Assembly: GCA_035578155.1 (NCBI GenBank)
Contig: JAPWDM010000034.1
Coordinates: 498,501-562,500, forward strand
Direction of reading: 5' to 3'
Source: Brachynemurus nebulosus
Lineage: Eukaryota; Arthropoda; Insecta; Neuroptera; Myrmeleontidae
Length of the DNA: 64,000 nucleotides
Under the pieces are notes generated by a model. It searched no databases. It was not told where the DNA came from and worked only from the letters and a program-made list of their open reading frames with translations. Below are positions 45,670-60,097 of the stretch, one piece after another (the stretch's first letter is position 1; the number at the start of each line of letters is the position of its first letter). Both the position numbers and the translations under genes were made by a program.

Positions 45670-48600
45670 TATACTGAAAATAAAGATATTAACTCATAGA
45701 AACGACTCATCCAAGAAACAATATTAATGAAATATATTTTTATTTCAAAAGAAGTTATAACTGTATTGTTTTCGTGCACACTGGTATAAAATTTGAAACA
45801 TAGCCGTGTTTGATTGTAATAGAAAAGTTATCGCGCATATACACTACTGAATCCTTGCAAACACATTTTGTTAGCAAAATCTTAAGTAGGTATATTTGAG
45901 TATAGATAATTACATATATTATGGAACTAGAAGTTACATAGTTAAATCTTTCCTAACTTGTATTTATGCAGTTTAATATTCACACTGATTTTTACTCTAT
46001 ATATGAGACCGAATTTTTAGAAACCCACTTTAGGTAAAATAATCAGTTTTAGCTGACGTGTCTTAAATTTTTTCCACTTTTAAGTCGATACAATTTTACA
46101 ATATAATGCTTTATGACGATGATACGAGCACCGTATACAAATGAGTGAGTTTCACTTGAATAATAAAACTAATAACATTAACTTTTACGAAATATTTAAA
46201 ACATATTGTCATGAAATGACAACTCATTGGCATGTATACGCGATTCAACGAGAGTTTTACCAAGCGATTTCAGTAAATCGTCTGCTCATTATACCTTCAT
46301 ATAAGGTATGTTAGAGATAATTTCATAATTTTATTAATTAATCAGCCAATTATATTATATTTGTTCATCAATTAGAGGCAGTTTTAAAAGGCGTCGAAAG
46401 AAGAAAGTGTTATCTCCCTTTACTTTAAATGATTACATATTCACTTTATCTTTATTCAATAAGAATGTACTTTTGATTTTTTTTTCTCTATTCTTACTTA
46501 TTATATGCACGATACACTTGCTCTCTCCAATACGTCGAATAAAATCTAAAATGGCAGTTCACTGTTTAAAATGGAAATTGTTTTGAATTTATTTATTTAT
46601 AAAATTTTGTGTTAGATTATGAAACATTGAAATTTCTATTTCTTTAAATTATTATTTGAATTATAAATTAAGTCTAAATTAAATCTAAATTATTTAAATA
46701 ATTCATTTCGGATAAATAAAAATTTATAACCTACTGTTTTTGAGAATACAAAAAATCTTTTTAGTCTATTGAACGAACATTGGCATAAAATTTTTATAAT
46801 TTACGTTACTCCAATCTTCAAAACCTCACAAAAAGTCATTTGAAAAAAAGTTACAAAAAGTCAAAGAAAAATATTTACTTTAATTAAGAAAATAATATAT
46901 TACACCACTTTGCACATTTTTTATATGGACTGCATTTATCACCAATAATTTCAACGGCACCAGCGAATAAAAAGACAAATTAAATTTTTTTGTTTCACTT
47001 TTTTACATAGTTCAATTCAGAATTCGGCACACCCAGAATTCTTTATTTTAATGCTGGATTCTTATTTTTCATTAAAAAATGTATTTTTTAATAGTGCTGT
47101 CTCGTATATATAAAAATAATTACACAAAGTAATGAAGTATACACGAATAAATTTTACGCTTCAAAACAAAAAATTTTGCAGATAGCCGTATATTCGTTAC
47201 TGCCGTCGATTTATTCATAAATATTTTATTAACACTTTTTCACACACAGATATCAAGTATTTCCCCAAATGTCTTTCGAAAATTATCCATTTGTCTTGCG
47301 AAGATAACCAAACTTTTTGCACATTTTTCAGATTTTTAATTTAAAAAGTAAATACAAACAAAGCTTCCGTATGAATGTTAATGTTTACAAAATTCAATGT
47401 CTTGAAATATCTCGAAAACGATTAATAAAACACAAACCAGAGGTATAGGTGAGCAAAAATATGTTGACACAATTCAATTTTCCAAAACATTTCTAGCCAA
47501 TCCTTTGCACTTGAGATAAAACAGTTTCAAGGTTTATAACCTAGAAACCTAGAAGGGAAAATCTATTCGTATTTTTTACATAGTTTTATAATTTTATATA
47601 TTACCTTGCTTACCTTTCACAATAAATTACAGAAATATGAGTATTTTGATCAAGTTCAGTAATGAATTAAAGATATTATTTATATCTTTATTATTAATAA
47701 TATTAAATATATCCTTATTATTATATTATTATTAATAATATTAAAATATAAAATGAAAAAAAAAACCTACACGCTTCTTTTAATTGAAAAATCACAAAGT
47801 TAACAATGAATATAATCGGTAGCATCTATCTAACCATCGAATTCAAATACAGCAACCACAACAACGAACTACTCCAAAATGTGCAGTGTTGCCAGAGTTA
47901 GAATAAGATTAAAAAAAAGTAATTTTAAAATAAAAGCATTTTAAATAAATAAATCTTACAATTATAATTTCTAAAAACATTTATTGTGTAAAATTAAATA
48001 ACTTTTTGTAATATTCAAAAATAAAACGTATTTTTAAGTAAATTTATATTCAAAAGAAATTTTAAACTTGACAATATTTTGGCTTTTTAGTTAAAATTAA
48101 TAAAAAACATGTCAAAGACGTACGTTTGGTGTTCTGTATATCTCAAAGCATTGGAAAATACCGTGTGTCTTTCATCTTCTTTATAAAAATTACATTTATT
48201 TTATACATAATATTTTTTCAGGAAAAGGATAGAAAATGATGTTGTTTCGTTGATAGTAATGGCCGATGCAAAAACTTAAAGCAAACCGCCTATAGTGTAA
48301 GTTGCGTACTTCTAGTTGGCAATTTTGGTACGATGTTGTATTGATTTGCTATGTAGACTTTAATTCATGATTTTTTCTCTTTGGTGTATGTAACACGCAG
48401 GTTCAAAAAATTCAGTTATCTTTCGGTAGATATTCAAATATTTTCAGTTAATATTTAGTTTTAATTTAATTATTTTGCAGTTTATATTCAGTTACACTCA
48501 ATTATTTAATTTGATCGATTGATCGATATAACGCGTTATAGTATTTATTGCGTACATAACCCGACAAATCTATCCAAGCATACGTACAATCAAAGAACAG

Positions 48601-48866
48601 TAAATACATACACTATCCATTGTCCGCTAGGATATTTCATTTCAACATGGAAAATGAACATATTTTAATAATTTAAAAAAGTTAATATTAAATAAAAAGG
48701 TGATTAAATTCAGTACAATAATAATGTCACAAGTGAATAAACTAATAATACCTCGTTCACTAAGATGTTTATGGATAACCAAGGTTACTTAAGCACATGT
48801 TCGGGTAGTAACGGAAATGCAAGATTCAAGTTTGGGTATATTATACTAATCTCTGTTTAATACTTC

Positions 48867-48869
<3 letters not shown>
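45670..48869. other. AT-rich intergenic, 3.2 kb
   Basis: No gene, RNA gene or classified repeat recognised. Short ATTATTATTA runs near 47680-47750. Confidence 0.4.

Positions 48870-48955
<86 letters not shown>
48870..48955. repeat. (TA)n microsatellite
   Basis: About 85 bp of pure TA, not embedded in the (TA)n-cored family. Confidence 0.95.
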
Positions 48956-48959
<4 letters not shown>

Positions 48960-48961
<2 letters not shown>

Positions 48962-49788
48962 ATCAGCCATGGCTCATGTTCATTGAAACTTTGCAAGTTT
49001 CAAATTTTAAAATATCGTAGTGAACAATATGTGCTTTAATCACGATTGTTGCAAAAAGAAAGCGATATAAATATTTAATATTTATTAGAAGTGTAACTTT
49101 ATTTTATTTTATAAAATTTCATTTGTACCAATATTATTTTCTCTTTTTTATTGTTAAATTAATTACGTCATTCAGACGCCATTTTGTGTTCAGAAACACA
49201 TTATTAAAATAATAAAATTTTAGCTATTACGTAACTTGTACTATTGGTCATGACCTTCTTTAAAATTAATATTAACTTTCTTAAAATATTGAATGATATT
49301 CTTAACCCTCCATACTATATTTATACTTGTTAATTGTTAAAATTTCTTATTAGATGACAATACTATTTAAAAGTAAATAAATTATATTTAACTTATTGCT
49401 TCCTTTTATTCTACATACATATCATATATACATAACCTTTATTTTAGAGTTAGCGTCGATTCGTATGCATACTTAATTGCTTTTTAAGAGAGTACCTTAA
49501 CTCATATCGACGTCATTACCGTTCGTTGATTCTTATGGGCCCGATTAACGTTAGCATTTTGTGGGCGACTCCTGGTATTTCGAATTTGTAACTAGAATAT
49601 ATTGTAGATTTACTTAATAATAATAAGTCATTGACTCTAGTGCAAGGGCCGATCGACATTACAGTCGAAGAGCCCTACCTCAAAATTAAATATTATAAAT
49701 TCTTGTAATTTTTTTAAATTTCTAATGTCACGTTCAAATAATTAAGTAGTTTGCCAATTTGTCATCAATTTTTTTTTACCATTTAATT

Positions 49789-49866
<78 letters not shown>

Positions 49867-51555
49867 TCGTGACAATATCGAGGATTTTTTGAATTTTTAA
49901 CATAAAGCAAACACGATATAAACAAACTATGTGAAGTGCGATTCTGACTTACGCATCGAAGGTTCCGTATAATATCTACCTCATAAGTTTTTTAAGAGTT
50001 GCCATTTTTATTACGGCCAAACTGCTGATTTAATCAGAAAATTGTAGAAATAAGAGTTGTAAAAATACTGAGGGGAGCAACCGATTGCTATAAGCAGAAG
50101 CTTTATAGCTTTTATGGTTTTCAAGCTATGACGAAAAACTTATCCTTTTTTGAATGGAAACGAGTATAAGGAGTTTTCGAGCATCAATTTATGCTTCAAA
50201 ACTATTAGTAATACTCAAACTCCCATTTTTTATCTTATAATTTTTAGTAATTGCGTTTTGAAAATCACACTTTTAAAATTCGTGCTCAAGTGATTGAGAA
50301 CGATATAGGATTTAACGTTATTTAAAATCATTTAGCTCAAGACGGCTAGTTTTCAAATCGAATTAATCACCAAAAAAAAGGTACTATTTTTGCATTGTAG
50401 GAACCAGATAAAGTCAAATTTATTTATAAAGCAAATGACTCATTTTCAAAATAAAGTTTTGTCGCATATAAAAGATATTGTAATTTCTACTATCCTTTTT
50501 CAATATATTAGACAGTAGATCTATACGAGTATCAATCTATTAGACAGTAGATCTATAGTAGAGCTATATTACGAGTTTGGGTAAAAGGTAAGTTTATGAG
50601 AATGAGTCATTTGCAGTTGTTGGTTTCTCTATACAATTTTTTTTATTAGGTATTACAGTTACTTCAAAATAATATACAAAAATACGTATATCAAATTGAA
50701 AAATTTTTTAGGAAAATCTCATTTTAGAATGAGAACTAACTATGGGAAAAATGAATACGATCTTAAAAATGCCTTCAGGGTTCTGGGATTCGCAAAAGGG
50801 CTCAAAATTGGATTACTGCTAAAACTGTTAATATAGATATCTACGGGAAGGTCTCAGGGCATGGAAATTTTATATAATTATATAGCTAATTTAGAGACTT
50901 TAGAGTCGTTTAGTGAGCGGAGCAAAGCACTATATGGAACTGACTTTGCACTGAATTTGAGTGAAGCACTATGAGGTAGGTACTGATTTTGTAGGAACTA
51001 GGAATATTGGAATATTCAAAGCAATTGTACTCACGGTTAAGATAATTGTATGCAGGTGGAACTGCTGGGCACTGCTAGCTTTATTAATGAAATGATAAAT
51101 GGGTTTTTCAAGTGCGCGGATGACGGGTTTTGATTAGAATTTGGAAATTTATTTCTTGAAGGCATGATCAACAATCTCCGGTTAAATACTACTCTCACAA
51201 CATTCCTCATGAGGGTTGAAATATTAAAGATTTATTTAGATATTATAATACTAATGTAAGAGTATATTATTTTATATACAGATAAAAGTACGCCATACTT
51301 ACAATTAGTAGTGTTTTACAAGCACTCGATAGTATTTAAAATTAAAATAGAAAATGTTTTTAGAAAGTTTTTAAAAGTTTTAATTATGTGGAATTAAGAG
51401 ACGAAGGGAACCAGAGCTTCATAATTCCGTTACGATGGAAATTTACGAGGTTTTTTTTTTAAAGCGCGAGGCTATAGGCGGTTGCCTAACCTTTGCGCCG
51501 CGACTGTAAACAATGATGAACTGATTTAAAACTAGTTACCTTGTTTGTAAAATTA
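48960..51555. other. AT-rich intergenic with one (TA)n tract
   Basis: (TA)n at 49795-49861. A 30-bp duplication (TATTAGACAGTAGATCTATA) at about 50505 and 50538. No genes recognised. Confidence 0.45.
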
Positions 51556-51559
51556 AAAA

Positions 51560-51800
51560 ATACCCCTGTCGCAGCATCCTGCATAACATAGCGAATTTCC
51601 ATTTATAAAAGTACGTTTTTCTCGGAAACTAGTTGATATAGAGTAATTGTAAATAAAAAAAAACTTTCTTTATGTGATTTTCCCGCCTCATTCTGCCAAA
51701 TTTTTTCAAAAAAAATGTCCAAAAAACCGTAGACGTTTTCACGAAATTTCTTAAAAATAAGATGTTTCGTTCTTGAGTTATCGTGCGGACACTTAGTAAA

Positions 51801-51869
<69 letters not shown>

Positions 51870-52085
51870 GTGTGTGTGTCCGCACGATAACTCAAAAACG
51901 AAACATCTTATTTTTAAAAAATATCGCGTAAACGTTTCGTGAAAAAAATTTGGCGGAATGAGGCGGAAAAATCACATAAGGTTTTTTTTATTTACAATTA
52001 CTCTATATCAACTAGTTTCCAAGAAAAACGTACTTTTGTAAATGGAAATTCGCTATGTTATGCAGGATGCTGCGACAGGGGTATT
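51560..52085. mobile_element. Foldback copy of the (TA)n-cored family
   Basis: TACCCCTGTCGCAGCATCCT at the left and its perfect inverse at 52065-52084. The arms of about 230 bp pair (TATGTGATTTTCCCGCCTCA with TGAGGCGGAAAAATCACATA) around (TA)n at 51804-51867. Both arms end in CGCACGATAACT-type motifs at the core. Confidence 0.85.
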
Positions 52086-52344
52086 TTAATAACAGATGCG
52101 TTTATGTACAGGGCCGGTGAGAGAAATGACCGGTGAAATATCTATTATACAAATTATGTGTATTTTTATCACCAATTAAACATATACGTATTTTTACTTG
52201 ACACTAGTTCTAATTTTACCACCAGAGGCGCAACTGAGAATCTTTGCCTTACCAATACTGAATTTAATATTTTGAGCTAAATTTTTTAACGGTTACGAAA
52301 AAAAATTTAGAACGGAATTTATTTTCCAAACGTAACAAAACATT

Positions 52345-52736
52345 TCGACGGTACACCGAAAGAGTGACAACTCAAAAATTTACATTTTCGAGTTTATTGT
52401 GTAAATGTATAGCAAAATTTGCATATTTTTATGTCCCAGAACGACATATTGCTACTTCCAAAATTAACCGCTAGAAGGCGGTTTTGTCGTTTTTTCCTTA
52501 CTTCAAAGTAGCGAATTTTTTTTATCAAAATCTTTAATGTTATCAAAATTAACTTGTTATTTTTATTGTTGGAATACAAGGTGAGTACCAACGGGTTATC
52601 TCCAAAAAAATTTTGAAAATTTTAGAAATCCGAAACTATGATAACTTTTGAAGTAAATAATAAAACTTTTGAATGGAGATATTGAAGTAGCTGTTTTTTT
52701 TTTTGAAGTGTGTCACTCTTTCTGTGTACCGACGAT
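52345..52736. mobile_element. Inverted-repeat element, about 390 bp
   Basis: TCGACGGTACACCGAAAGAG plus TGACA at the left pairs with TGTCACTCTTTCTGTGTACC plus GACGA at the right. The interior is unique and AT-rich. Target duplication not clear. Confidence 0.65.
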
Positions 52737-52739
52737 TTT

Positions 52740-54155
52740 ACCTTTTTAAATTCTCTTGCTGAAGAAAATAACCATTCGACACGGAAACAAAACTAAAGTT
52801 GGACCTTTATTCAAGGGCTTATCCGGCATGTACTTAGTTGATGTTTTCCTTCTTAATCCAAGTTTTTAGTTTACTGTGTGTTCTCTTTTTCTTCTTATTA
52901 TATCTTTAAATTCACCATCCATGTTTTAAATAGGAATTTATAATACATAAAAGTATTGCTGTTGATATTAACCTTTTAACATGTAGGTACATTCAAATTA
53001 TTAGAAAAAATTCAATCACAAAATCCACAGTTTTTAATAGATATGTATTTACCTTATTATGTTGACAAATTCTATTAATAATTGCCTGTTTAGAATTTAT
53101 ATTTTTTTTTTATTTTAGCTATATTCTTCTCGTATATAAATAACATTTGCTTCACGGTTTCATGTAATTTTTAATGTGGTTTTAAATTTTTTACCTATAT
53201 AAAACAAAACAAAAAAAAATAATAGGACAAATATTAATTACTATTTGATTTTAAAAATGTAATATATAAATTAACATGAATTATTACCTATTTTTCTCAA
53301 ATATCAGTCAAATATCAGCACCGAATCTATATGTCAACATTTCAACACAAAGACGAGTTGATTTGAAATTCTGATTGTTGAAATATTAGTTTAAATTCAA
53401 GCTAATTTGGCAGTATTGTACATACCTGTGGTGCTATCTGGTTAAAAACGCTGACACAATAGAATTTTTAAAATAAAAAATTATTAAATATATTTAAAGA
53501 ATTTTTTTAAATAATTAAATTATTAAAAATATTAATAATTTTAAAAATATTATTATAATTTTTTAACGTAATGTGTTAAATAAAGAGATTAAAATAATGT
53601 GCAGTTAATGGGGAAAAAAAATCAATTCTACTACAATTTGAATTTGAAAGCAAAAATAAATTTTCGAAAACAAAATAACAAATCTAATCTACTTAATATA
53701 CTAGAGATATTATGTTTACAAATGCATAAGGCTATTTGTGCACTACCAAAAATATAATTTTCAAATTTTATTTAATCAAAGAAATATTATAGTTTAATTA
53801 ATTAAATTTAATAATATTACATTTATATAACCGTAGAAATTTATTAAGGCATTATTCTGAATATTTATCCAAAGAAATTTGAAATATGATAGGTAGTAGA
53901 AGTACTAAGTGTAGTAATACCCTTAAAATACGTGTATAATCAAAATAAATAAAAATAGGATTTTTCCAATACAACAGAAAGAGATAATACGATAAAAAGA
54001 GACTCTATATAAACTTTATTTTTGATTTTTCTTGAAAACCAGTTTATACAGAGGAAAAGTTTAAAAAGCTCGCTAATATAACTTCTTACAATTTTTTTGA
54101 TAGTATAACAAAATTTTTGAAAAAGTTATAAATTCTGATCAAAAAACACAAAAAA
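52740..54155. other. AT-rich intergenic
   Basis: Nothing recognised; very A/T-rich around 53460-53580. Confidence 0.45.
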
Positions 54156-54169
54156 AGACTTTAAAGCCC

Positions 54170-54450
54170 AAAATATCCGGTCTGTGGCATCGGATGTGTC
54201 TGGCTAACGAACTTAGGCGAGCGAAATCGAATTCAAACCTACACACCAAATTTCATAAGCATTAAACGTTTTGTTCGAGAGTTATCGTGTACACACATAA
54301 ATACATATATATATATATATTTATATATATATAAATTTTAGTGAAGTAGATTTTCGGGTTCTAGAGGCTCCAAAACAAATTTCTGCCATAGTCCCGGGCT
54401 TAGGTCTGCTGTAATAGCTGAATTTTCATTCTGAAAATTCGCTAACAGTG
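54170..54450 (-). mobile_element. (TA)n-cored family member, reversed
   Basis: GGCATCGGATGTGTCTGGCT, AAACGTTTTGTTCGAGAGTT, a short (TA)n (54304-54332), AATTTTAGTGAAGTAGATTT, CCATAGTCCCGGGCTTAGG and AATTCGCTAA, the family order on the minus strand. Confidence 0.75.
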
Positions 54451-54857
54451 TATTTTCTAAAAAAAGTAAACAACAAAATCTCTAAGTATTCAAGTCATTT
54501 AATTTCACATTAATTCAAAGGCAAATCCCCATTAACTTTTTTTTACATCGGTTCTAATATTTTGAATAGCTATAAAAAAAAAACCGTTTCACAAAAATTA
54601 ATTTATTAAGGTAAGTGTATAAGTAACCTGATAAATTATTTCCCCAATTCGAACAAGAATTGATTTTTCCAAAAGTAAAATAGACGAAAAAATAAACGAA
54701 TGATTTAATCTATCAATTTATTTTTATCGACACAATCATTTCTCTTCTTATCTAGTAGAAAACAGTTATATTTTTTTCTTTGAGAACATTTTCTCTAAAG
54801 AACATAAAAAGGTTTTTTTTTTTAAATTTGGTTAATGTTACAGTGGGAATAGGAAAA

Positions 54858-55120
54858 TAATACCCCTGTCGCAGCATCTGCATAACATAGCGAATTTCCA
54901 ATCATAAAAGTTACTTTTTTTCGAAAACCCGCTTACCTAGAATAATGGTTCAAAATGTATTTTCTGTGATTTTCTTGGTTCTTTACCACAATGTAAAAAA
55001 AATTGGAAAAACTTTTAAATTTTGGCAAATTGTTTGCAAAAAACTCATTTTTTAAGGTTTTTGGAATTGGACGTGTCTGACTGGAGAACTCATACAAAAT
55101 TTTTGGACTTCCAACGTTTT
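54858..55120 (-). mobile_element. (TA)n-family terminal fragment
   Basis: Starts AATACCCCTGTCGCAGCATC, then ATAGCGAATTTCCAATCATA and, at 55066, GGACGTGTCTGACTGGAGAA. Core and other half missing. Confidence 0.75.
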
Positions 55121-55429
55121 ATTGTTTTATTATATTTGCATCCCAAACTAGTATCTATCCTATAAATATAACAAGTTTCATCCAAAATGAATTTCTCGGA
55201 AATATAGGCACTTAAATTTTCGAAATTTCTAAATTAATTTAAAATAGAGTTAGTCTCCAGAAATTTTGTATTATGGTAAATTTAATTTAATAAATGACAA
55301 ATATATAAGTATAGTAATTATAAAGCATTCGCATAGAACAATAGTTTTAAGTATACATGCACATAAGCAAAATAATTTTTGTATTTTCCTGAAGGAAGGA
55401 AATATTTTCCCGTAATAAAAAGTATCCTA

Positions 55430-55850
55430 AATGTTGACGCAGGTAATAAGTTATCACTACACCAGATTTCATAAAAATCCGTTCAATAGTTTTCGCGTAA
55501 TATGTGCACATGCTCAAAAAGTTTTTTTACTTTCCTGTGGGAATGAGCCACTTTCCCGAAATAAAAAGTATCTGAGATGCTGACTCAGGTAATAAGTTAT
55601 CACCACACCAAATTGCATCAAAATCCGTTCAATAGTTTTTGCGTACTGTATGCACATGCTCAACATGGTTTTTCCATTTTCCCGTGGGAATGAGACATTT
55701 TCTCGAAGTAGAAAGTAGAAAGTATCTTAGATGTTGATCCGGGTAATAAGTTGTCGGCACACCAAATTTCATTAAAATCCATCCAGTAGTTTTTGTGTGA
55801 TGCGTGAACAGACGAACAGACAGACAGACAGACAGACAGACAAAAATTTA
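55430..55850. repeat. Three tandem copies of about 140 bp ending in (CAGA)n
   Basis: AGTATCYTAGATGTTGA, GGTAATAAGTTATCACYACA and AAAATCCGTTCAATAGTTTT recur at about 55420, 55565 and 55715. The array ends in (CAGA)n at 55817-55842, then CAAAAATTTAAAAAATC, the type of tail seen in many insect non-autonomous elements. Confidence 0.8.
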
Positions 55851-55859
55851 AAAAATCGC

Positions 55860-58190
55860 TGTTTTGATATCTACATCGATAACTATTTACAGTATCTGCA
55901 CAATTTTTAAAAAATATTCCCTATACAGAAACGGTCTCGTTACATTTGTATTATATGTATAGATTACCTATTAATGGCTCTTTATTTAAAATATTAATTT
56001 TTTTTAAAATAAATCGCCCCCTGTTCCAGGAAATATATATTTTTTAAATTTTTATAAAATTTCTTATGAAAGTGAGCTTCTTAGACAATTTTATTTTGTA
56101 TTAATGTATTTTATTTTGTATTAATGTATTAAAACATGAACATTTAAATGTTGGCAATTTCTGTATTGTGGCGCTATCTATCTAGCGCGTTAGTTAACTA
56201 CTTTATTTAAAAGTTCGAATAAAATTCCAGTCATTTTAATTTTTAATTGTTCAGGAACTTCAGTACCTTCAGTATCATAAAAGCAAGCAAAATAATATTA
56301 CAATTTATTTATGTAGATACATATATGATGGAAAGTTAAGAAAAGAAAATGTTTTTTTGGAAGTTCGTGTTTAAGGTAAAATCGAAAAAACTTGGAAAAT
56401 TTAATTAGTAATTAATTTTTTTAAAATATTTTTAGGTTTGGTTGTAAATGAATCTACTGTTGATCTTTTAATATGATACTGAACTATTCATTATTTAAAA
56501 TGAAAAATTGTGTACTTATTAGATGATGAAAATAAAAAATTAGTAGTTTGAAAAACCGAAACAAATCGACCGACGTCTTGAAAAAGTCTGCCGGGACACC
56601 GGAGCAACGGAGCTAGAACCGTGACAAATCCGGGAAAACCAAGACGTATGGACACTCTACACGGATTGTGAATGTTATAAACTTTAAGTTTTGATTTTTA
56701 AACATATTTTGAGTGAAATTGAAAATTAACAACGTGTGAAATTTGACATTTTAGTTAAAGTGCATATAAAATATAATACCTACATGTTTTTATAAAAATA
56801 CAAATATAAATAAATGTTTTCTGTTTTTTTTTTTTTTTTTTTTTTTATTTTAATTGTTATTAATTATTTGGCATTTTTAATAATTTAGAATTTTTCTGTC
56901 AAATGAATAAATTCTGAAAATATGAATTTATGACATAATTTCAGTAAAAGTGAAAATGAAATTTTTCACCCACACTTTTGTAGTGCCAATGTACAACATC
57001 ACTGGATCCCAATTTTCAAATGGATAGATAATTTCAAACAATCACCCGCTAGTTAATTATCGCTAGATTTGATGCTAGAAAATTGAGAAAAAACAGGTCA
57101 TATAGATTTTTTTTATTTAGATTTTATTTGTAATGATTGAATTACAAAATTCAAAAGGATGTTAAAAAATGTGTGTATTCACTATGAGCTTTTGCCTGTA
57201 GTAAATCCAGCTGCTCAAAATCGGTTCCAATATATCAGTTGGTCAGGACGGCATTTGTACATAATTTTAATATTTTCTTTAAGAAATAGTATTTTTTTTT
57301 TAAATACTTGTTTGGTTTTTTCAAGGCGAGTACTTTTTACGATGTGTGTTTACCAAATACTACAAAATAATTAAAAAAAAAAAAGACATTGTAACCCTAC
57401 TATTTTGAAATTTTCAAAAAAATATCATGAAAATTACCTCATATATGCTTTTTCTGAGTTAATTATTGAAAAATATTCTATCTTCCGAGATTTTTAAGGT
57501 AAAACGAGCAGATGTATGGTTTTTGTTAAACAAATTTGAGATCTTTAATATATTTTTGCCTTAAAATATTTAATATTTTCAAAAATGTATGATACAACTT
57601 GTCAAAATTTAAAATTATTTGTTTTGTTGTTAAAAGAAAAAAAAAAAACTGAATATGCAAATTTATTTACCACTAAAATGATGGGTTTATACATATAATT
57701 ATAACGCAGTATTGTCATTTGGATAGAAAATTACGTAAAAATATTATTGTTTGAATATGATTTAACGTAATTTTTATGCGATTGTAGCAAGCTCTTATTA
57801 ATTTTAGGAAGGTGTAAACATCATCTAAATTCTGACCATATCACATAAAAAACTGCGCCATGATTTTTTATCTAAAAAAAAATGGAATAGAGATACATTA
57901 TAAAAACATTTAACTGACAAAGAAAAAGAATATAGCCGAATCGTTAAATTGGATTAAAAAAATCATGACACGCTACTTAAAAAGCGGTTTTTTTCGAATT
58001 TAGCTCGTAAAAAATGAGACAGAAAAAAAAAGAATGCGAGTGCGAGTGAAATGGAGAACGACATATTTCCTAGTTTTTCTCGAAAAGTAAGTAATTTAGA
58101 GCAACGGTATAAAAACATTTTTTATGCATTTTACCTTTTACTATCGCTTGGTGTAAAAAAAAATTTGAAAAATTGCTTAATTCTGGCAAA
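55860..58190. other. AT-rich intergenic
   Basis: A degenerate piece of the 1.48-kb foldback family at about 57040-57130 and a poly(T) run at 56825-56847. No genes. Confidence 0.45.
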
Positions 58191-58194
58191 AAAC

Positions 58195-58345
58195 TCATTT
58201 TGTTGACAAAAAACGCCCGGAAAACCTACTTCTGGGCATCCGACGTGTCTGGCTAACGAACTCATCCAACGATTTGGAAAATCGAATTCGCACACAAAAT
58301 TTCATAAGCATTAAACGTTTCGTTCGAGAGTTATCGCGCGGATAC

Positions 58346-58431
<86 letters not shown>

Positions 58432-58560
58432 TTTAGTGAATATCATTTTCGTATTCTAGGGACCTCAAAACATATTTCTGATATGGTCCCGGGCTTAGGT
58501 CGCACCATGACACCTGGCGTAAAAGCTGAATTTCCAGTTTTGGAAATTCGCTAAAATAAA
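58195..58560 (-). mobile_element. (TA)n-cored family member, reversed
   Basis: CTGGGCATCCGACGTGTCTG, GAGAGTTATCGCGCG, (TA)n (58353-58428), AAATTTTAGTGAATATCATT, TAGGGACCTCAAAACA, GGTCCCGGGCTTAGG, GGAAATTCGCTAAAAT. The complete left half of the family, read on the minus strand. Confidence 0.85.
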
Positions 58561-58752
58561 AAAGGGTTCAATATTCAATGCTAAATAAGAAAACTCAGAC
58601 AGTAAAAAAATATAACAGAAAAAAAATTTATTTTTTTGTAAATTATTGATTCGTCTAATGTTGGTACCATCTATTTGCCAATATTAGCATAAAAAATAAA
58701 CCAGTTAAATGGACTGAAGTTAAAAGTTAAGTACAGTCCCAAAGATTAGATG

Positions 58753-58756
<4 letters not shown>

Positions 58757-58840
<84 letters not shown>
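58757..58840. repeat. (TA)n microsatellite
   Basis: About 84 bp pure TA in unique sequence. Confidence 0.95.
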
Positions 58841-58844
<4 letters not shown>

Positions 58845-58849
58845 ACTGA

Positions 58850-59540
58850 TCATTCACTTTTTTATCCAGCATAATATAAACAAAACATGAAATTATATAA
58901 AGAAAATATTGAAAAGAGTAAAAAATGATGTTGCATATAGGCTTATTTCCTGTAAAGAATATAATTTCTGCATAGGTATCCATTCAGGCAGTTTAATACC
59001 GTGGCCTCTGTAGTTATCGCTAACAGTATAATAGAGCAATCCCTTAAAAACCTCCATAAAAATTATTTTGCTAAGGTTAATAGATTGCCTAGAAGACTGA
59101 AACATATAGGCAAAAGTTTAGAATACATTAGAAGCTAAAACATGACTTTTAAGTTAAGCAAAACTGAAATACATACATGAAGGCAGATACGAAGCATTTT
59201 TCACCTTTCCACCTGAATAGCGGAGATTTGAGTACAGAAAGAGTTCTTACTAGCTAAAGCTAAGTGTTGTCTAGATCTGAAACGCGGCGTGGCGCGGCGC
59301 AGCGCGTTCCTACCTTAAGCAGATCTCCGGGACGGTACCGTGCCGCTCTACCGACCTAGTGGACAAACCTGCATTTATTCAGATGCATTTTTCTCCCAGT
59401 GGACGGTCAGCTTTAGAATGGCCCATCAGAATTACCAATGCGTTGGTTAAAAGTGTAAAACTGTCAAAGTTATTCTTATATATAAGATGTTATTTAAATA
59501 AACCATTTAACACAATTTATTACAGCATACTAGCATATAT
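58850..59540. other. AT-rich intergenic with a GC-rich patch
   Basis: 59280-59350 is unusually GC-rich (GCGGCGTGGCGCGGCGCAGC), unlike the rest of the window. It may be the tip of a foreign repeat; no gene seen. Confidence 0.4.
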
Positions 59541-59543
59541 GTA

Positions 59544-60093
59544 AAGCCGCTGCTACACGATGCTACGAGCACCTTCCAACATTCGACGTTGGATGGTTCA
59601 TAGCATCGTGTAGCCGTTGTTCGAACCTACGAGTGTCCAATGTCGAGCGTCAAACGTTCGCATTTGGCCATGTCCCGCTCGATGTCGGTATTCTTGCACC
59701 GAGTCAAAGGGATGCTTCGAACGTTTGAAGGTCAATGTTGGTTGCATTGGTTGGTTCGACTCAGCAGCTGCACGACTCGTTCATGTGAAGAGAGACAACA
59801 TCAGTGTATAACATTAGAGATAACATCAGACAGATGAAATCTTCGTCCACTGAATAAACGTTTGTCCCAACACATTATACAAGAGAGACACCATCAGCGT
59901 ATAACATTAGAGATAACATCAGACAGATAACAGCTTCGTCCACTGAGTACCAACACATCATCATTCGTATTGGATCAAACATTCGATTCACCGTGTAGCA
60001 GATACATTCGTCGCATTAACTATCGAACTTAATTGCCTCAAACGTTCGATCGAACGTTGGAAGGAACGTTCGTAGCATCGTGTAGAACCTGCT
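59544..60093. mobile_element. Inverted-repeat element with GTAGCATCGTGTAG ends
   Basis: CTACACGATGCTACGA near 59553 and its inverse near 60069, with CCTTCCAACATTCGA/AACGTTGGAAGG inside them. The interior has a 92-bp tandem duplication (AGAGACAACATCAGTGTATA at 59791 and a near-copy at 59883). No transposase. Confidence 0.75.
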
Positions 60094-60097
60094 TAAT

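Noticed and set aside
57159..57374. 71-residue ORF possibly a host exon
   Set aside because: No splice context, no recognisable domain, AT-rich composition as background.
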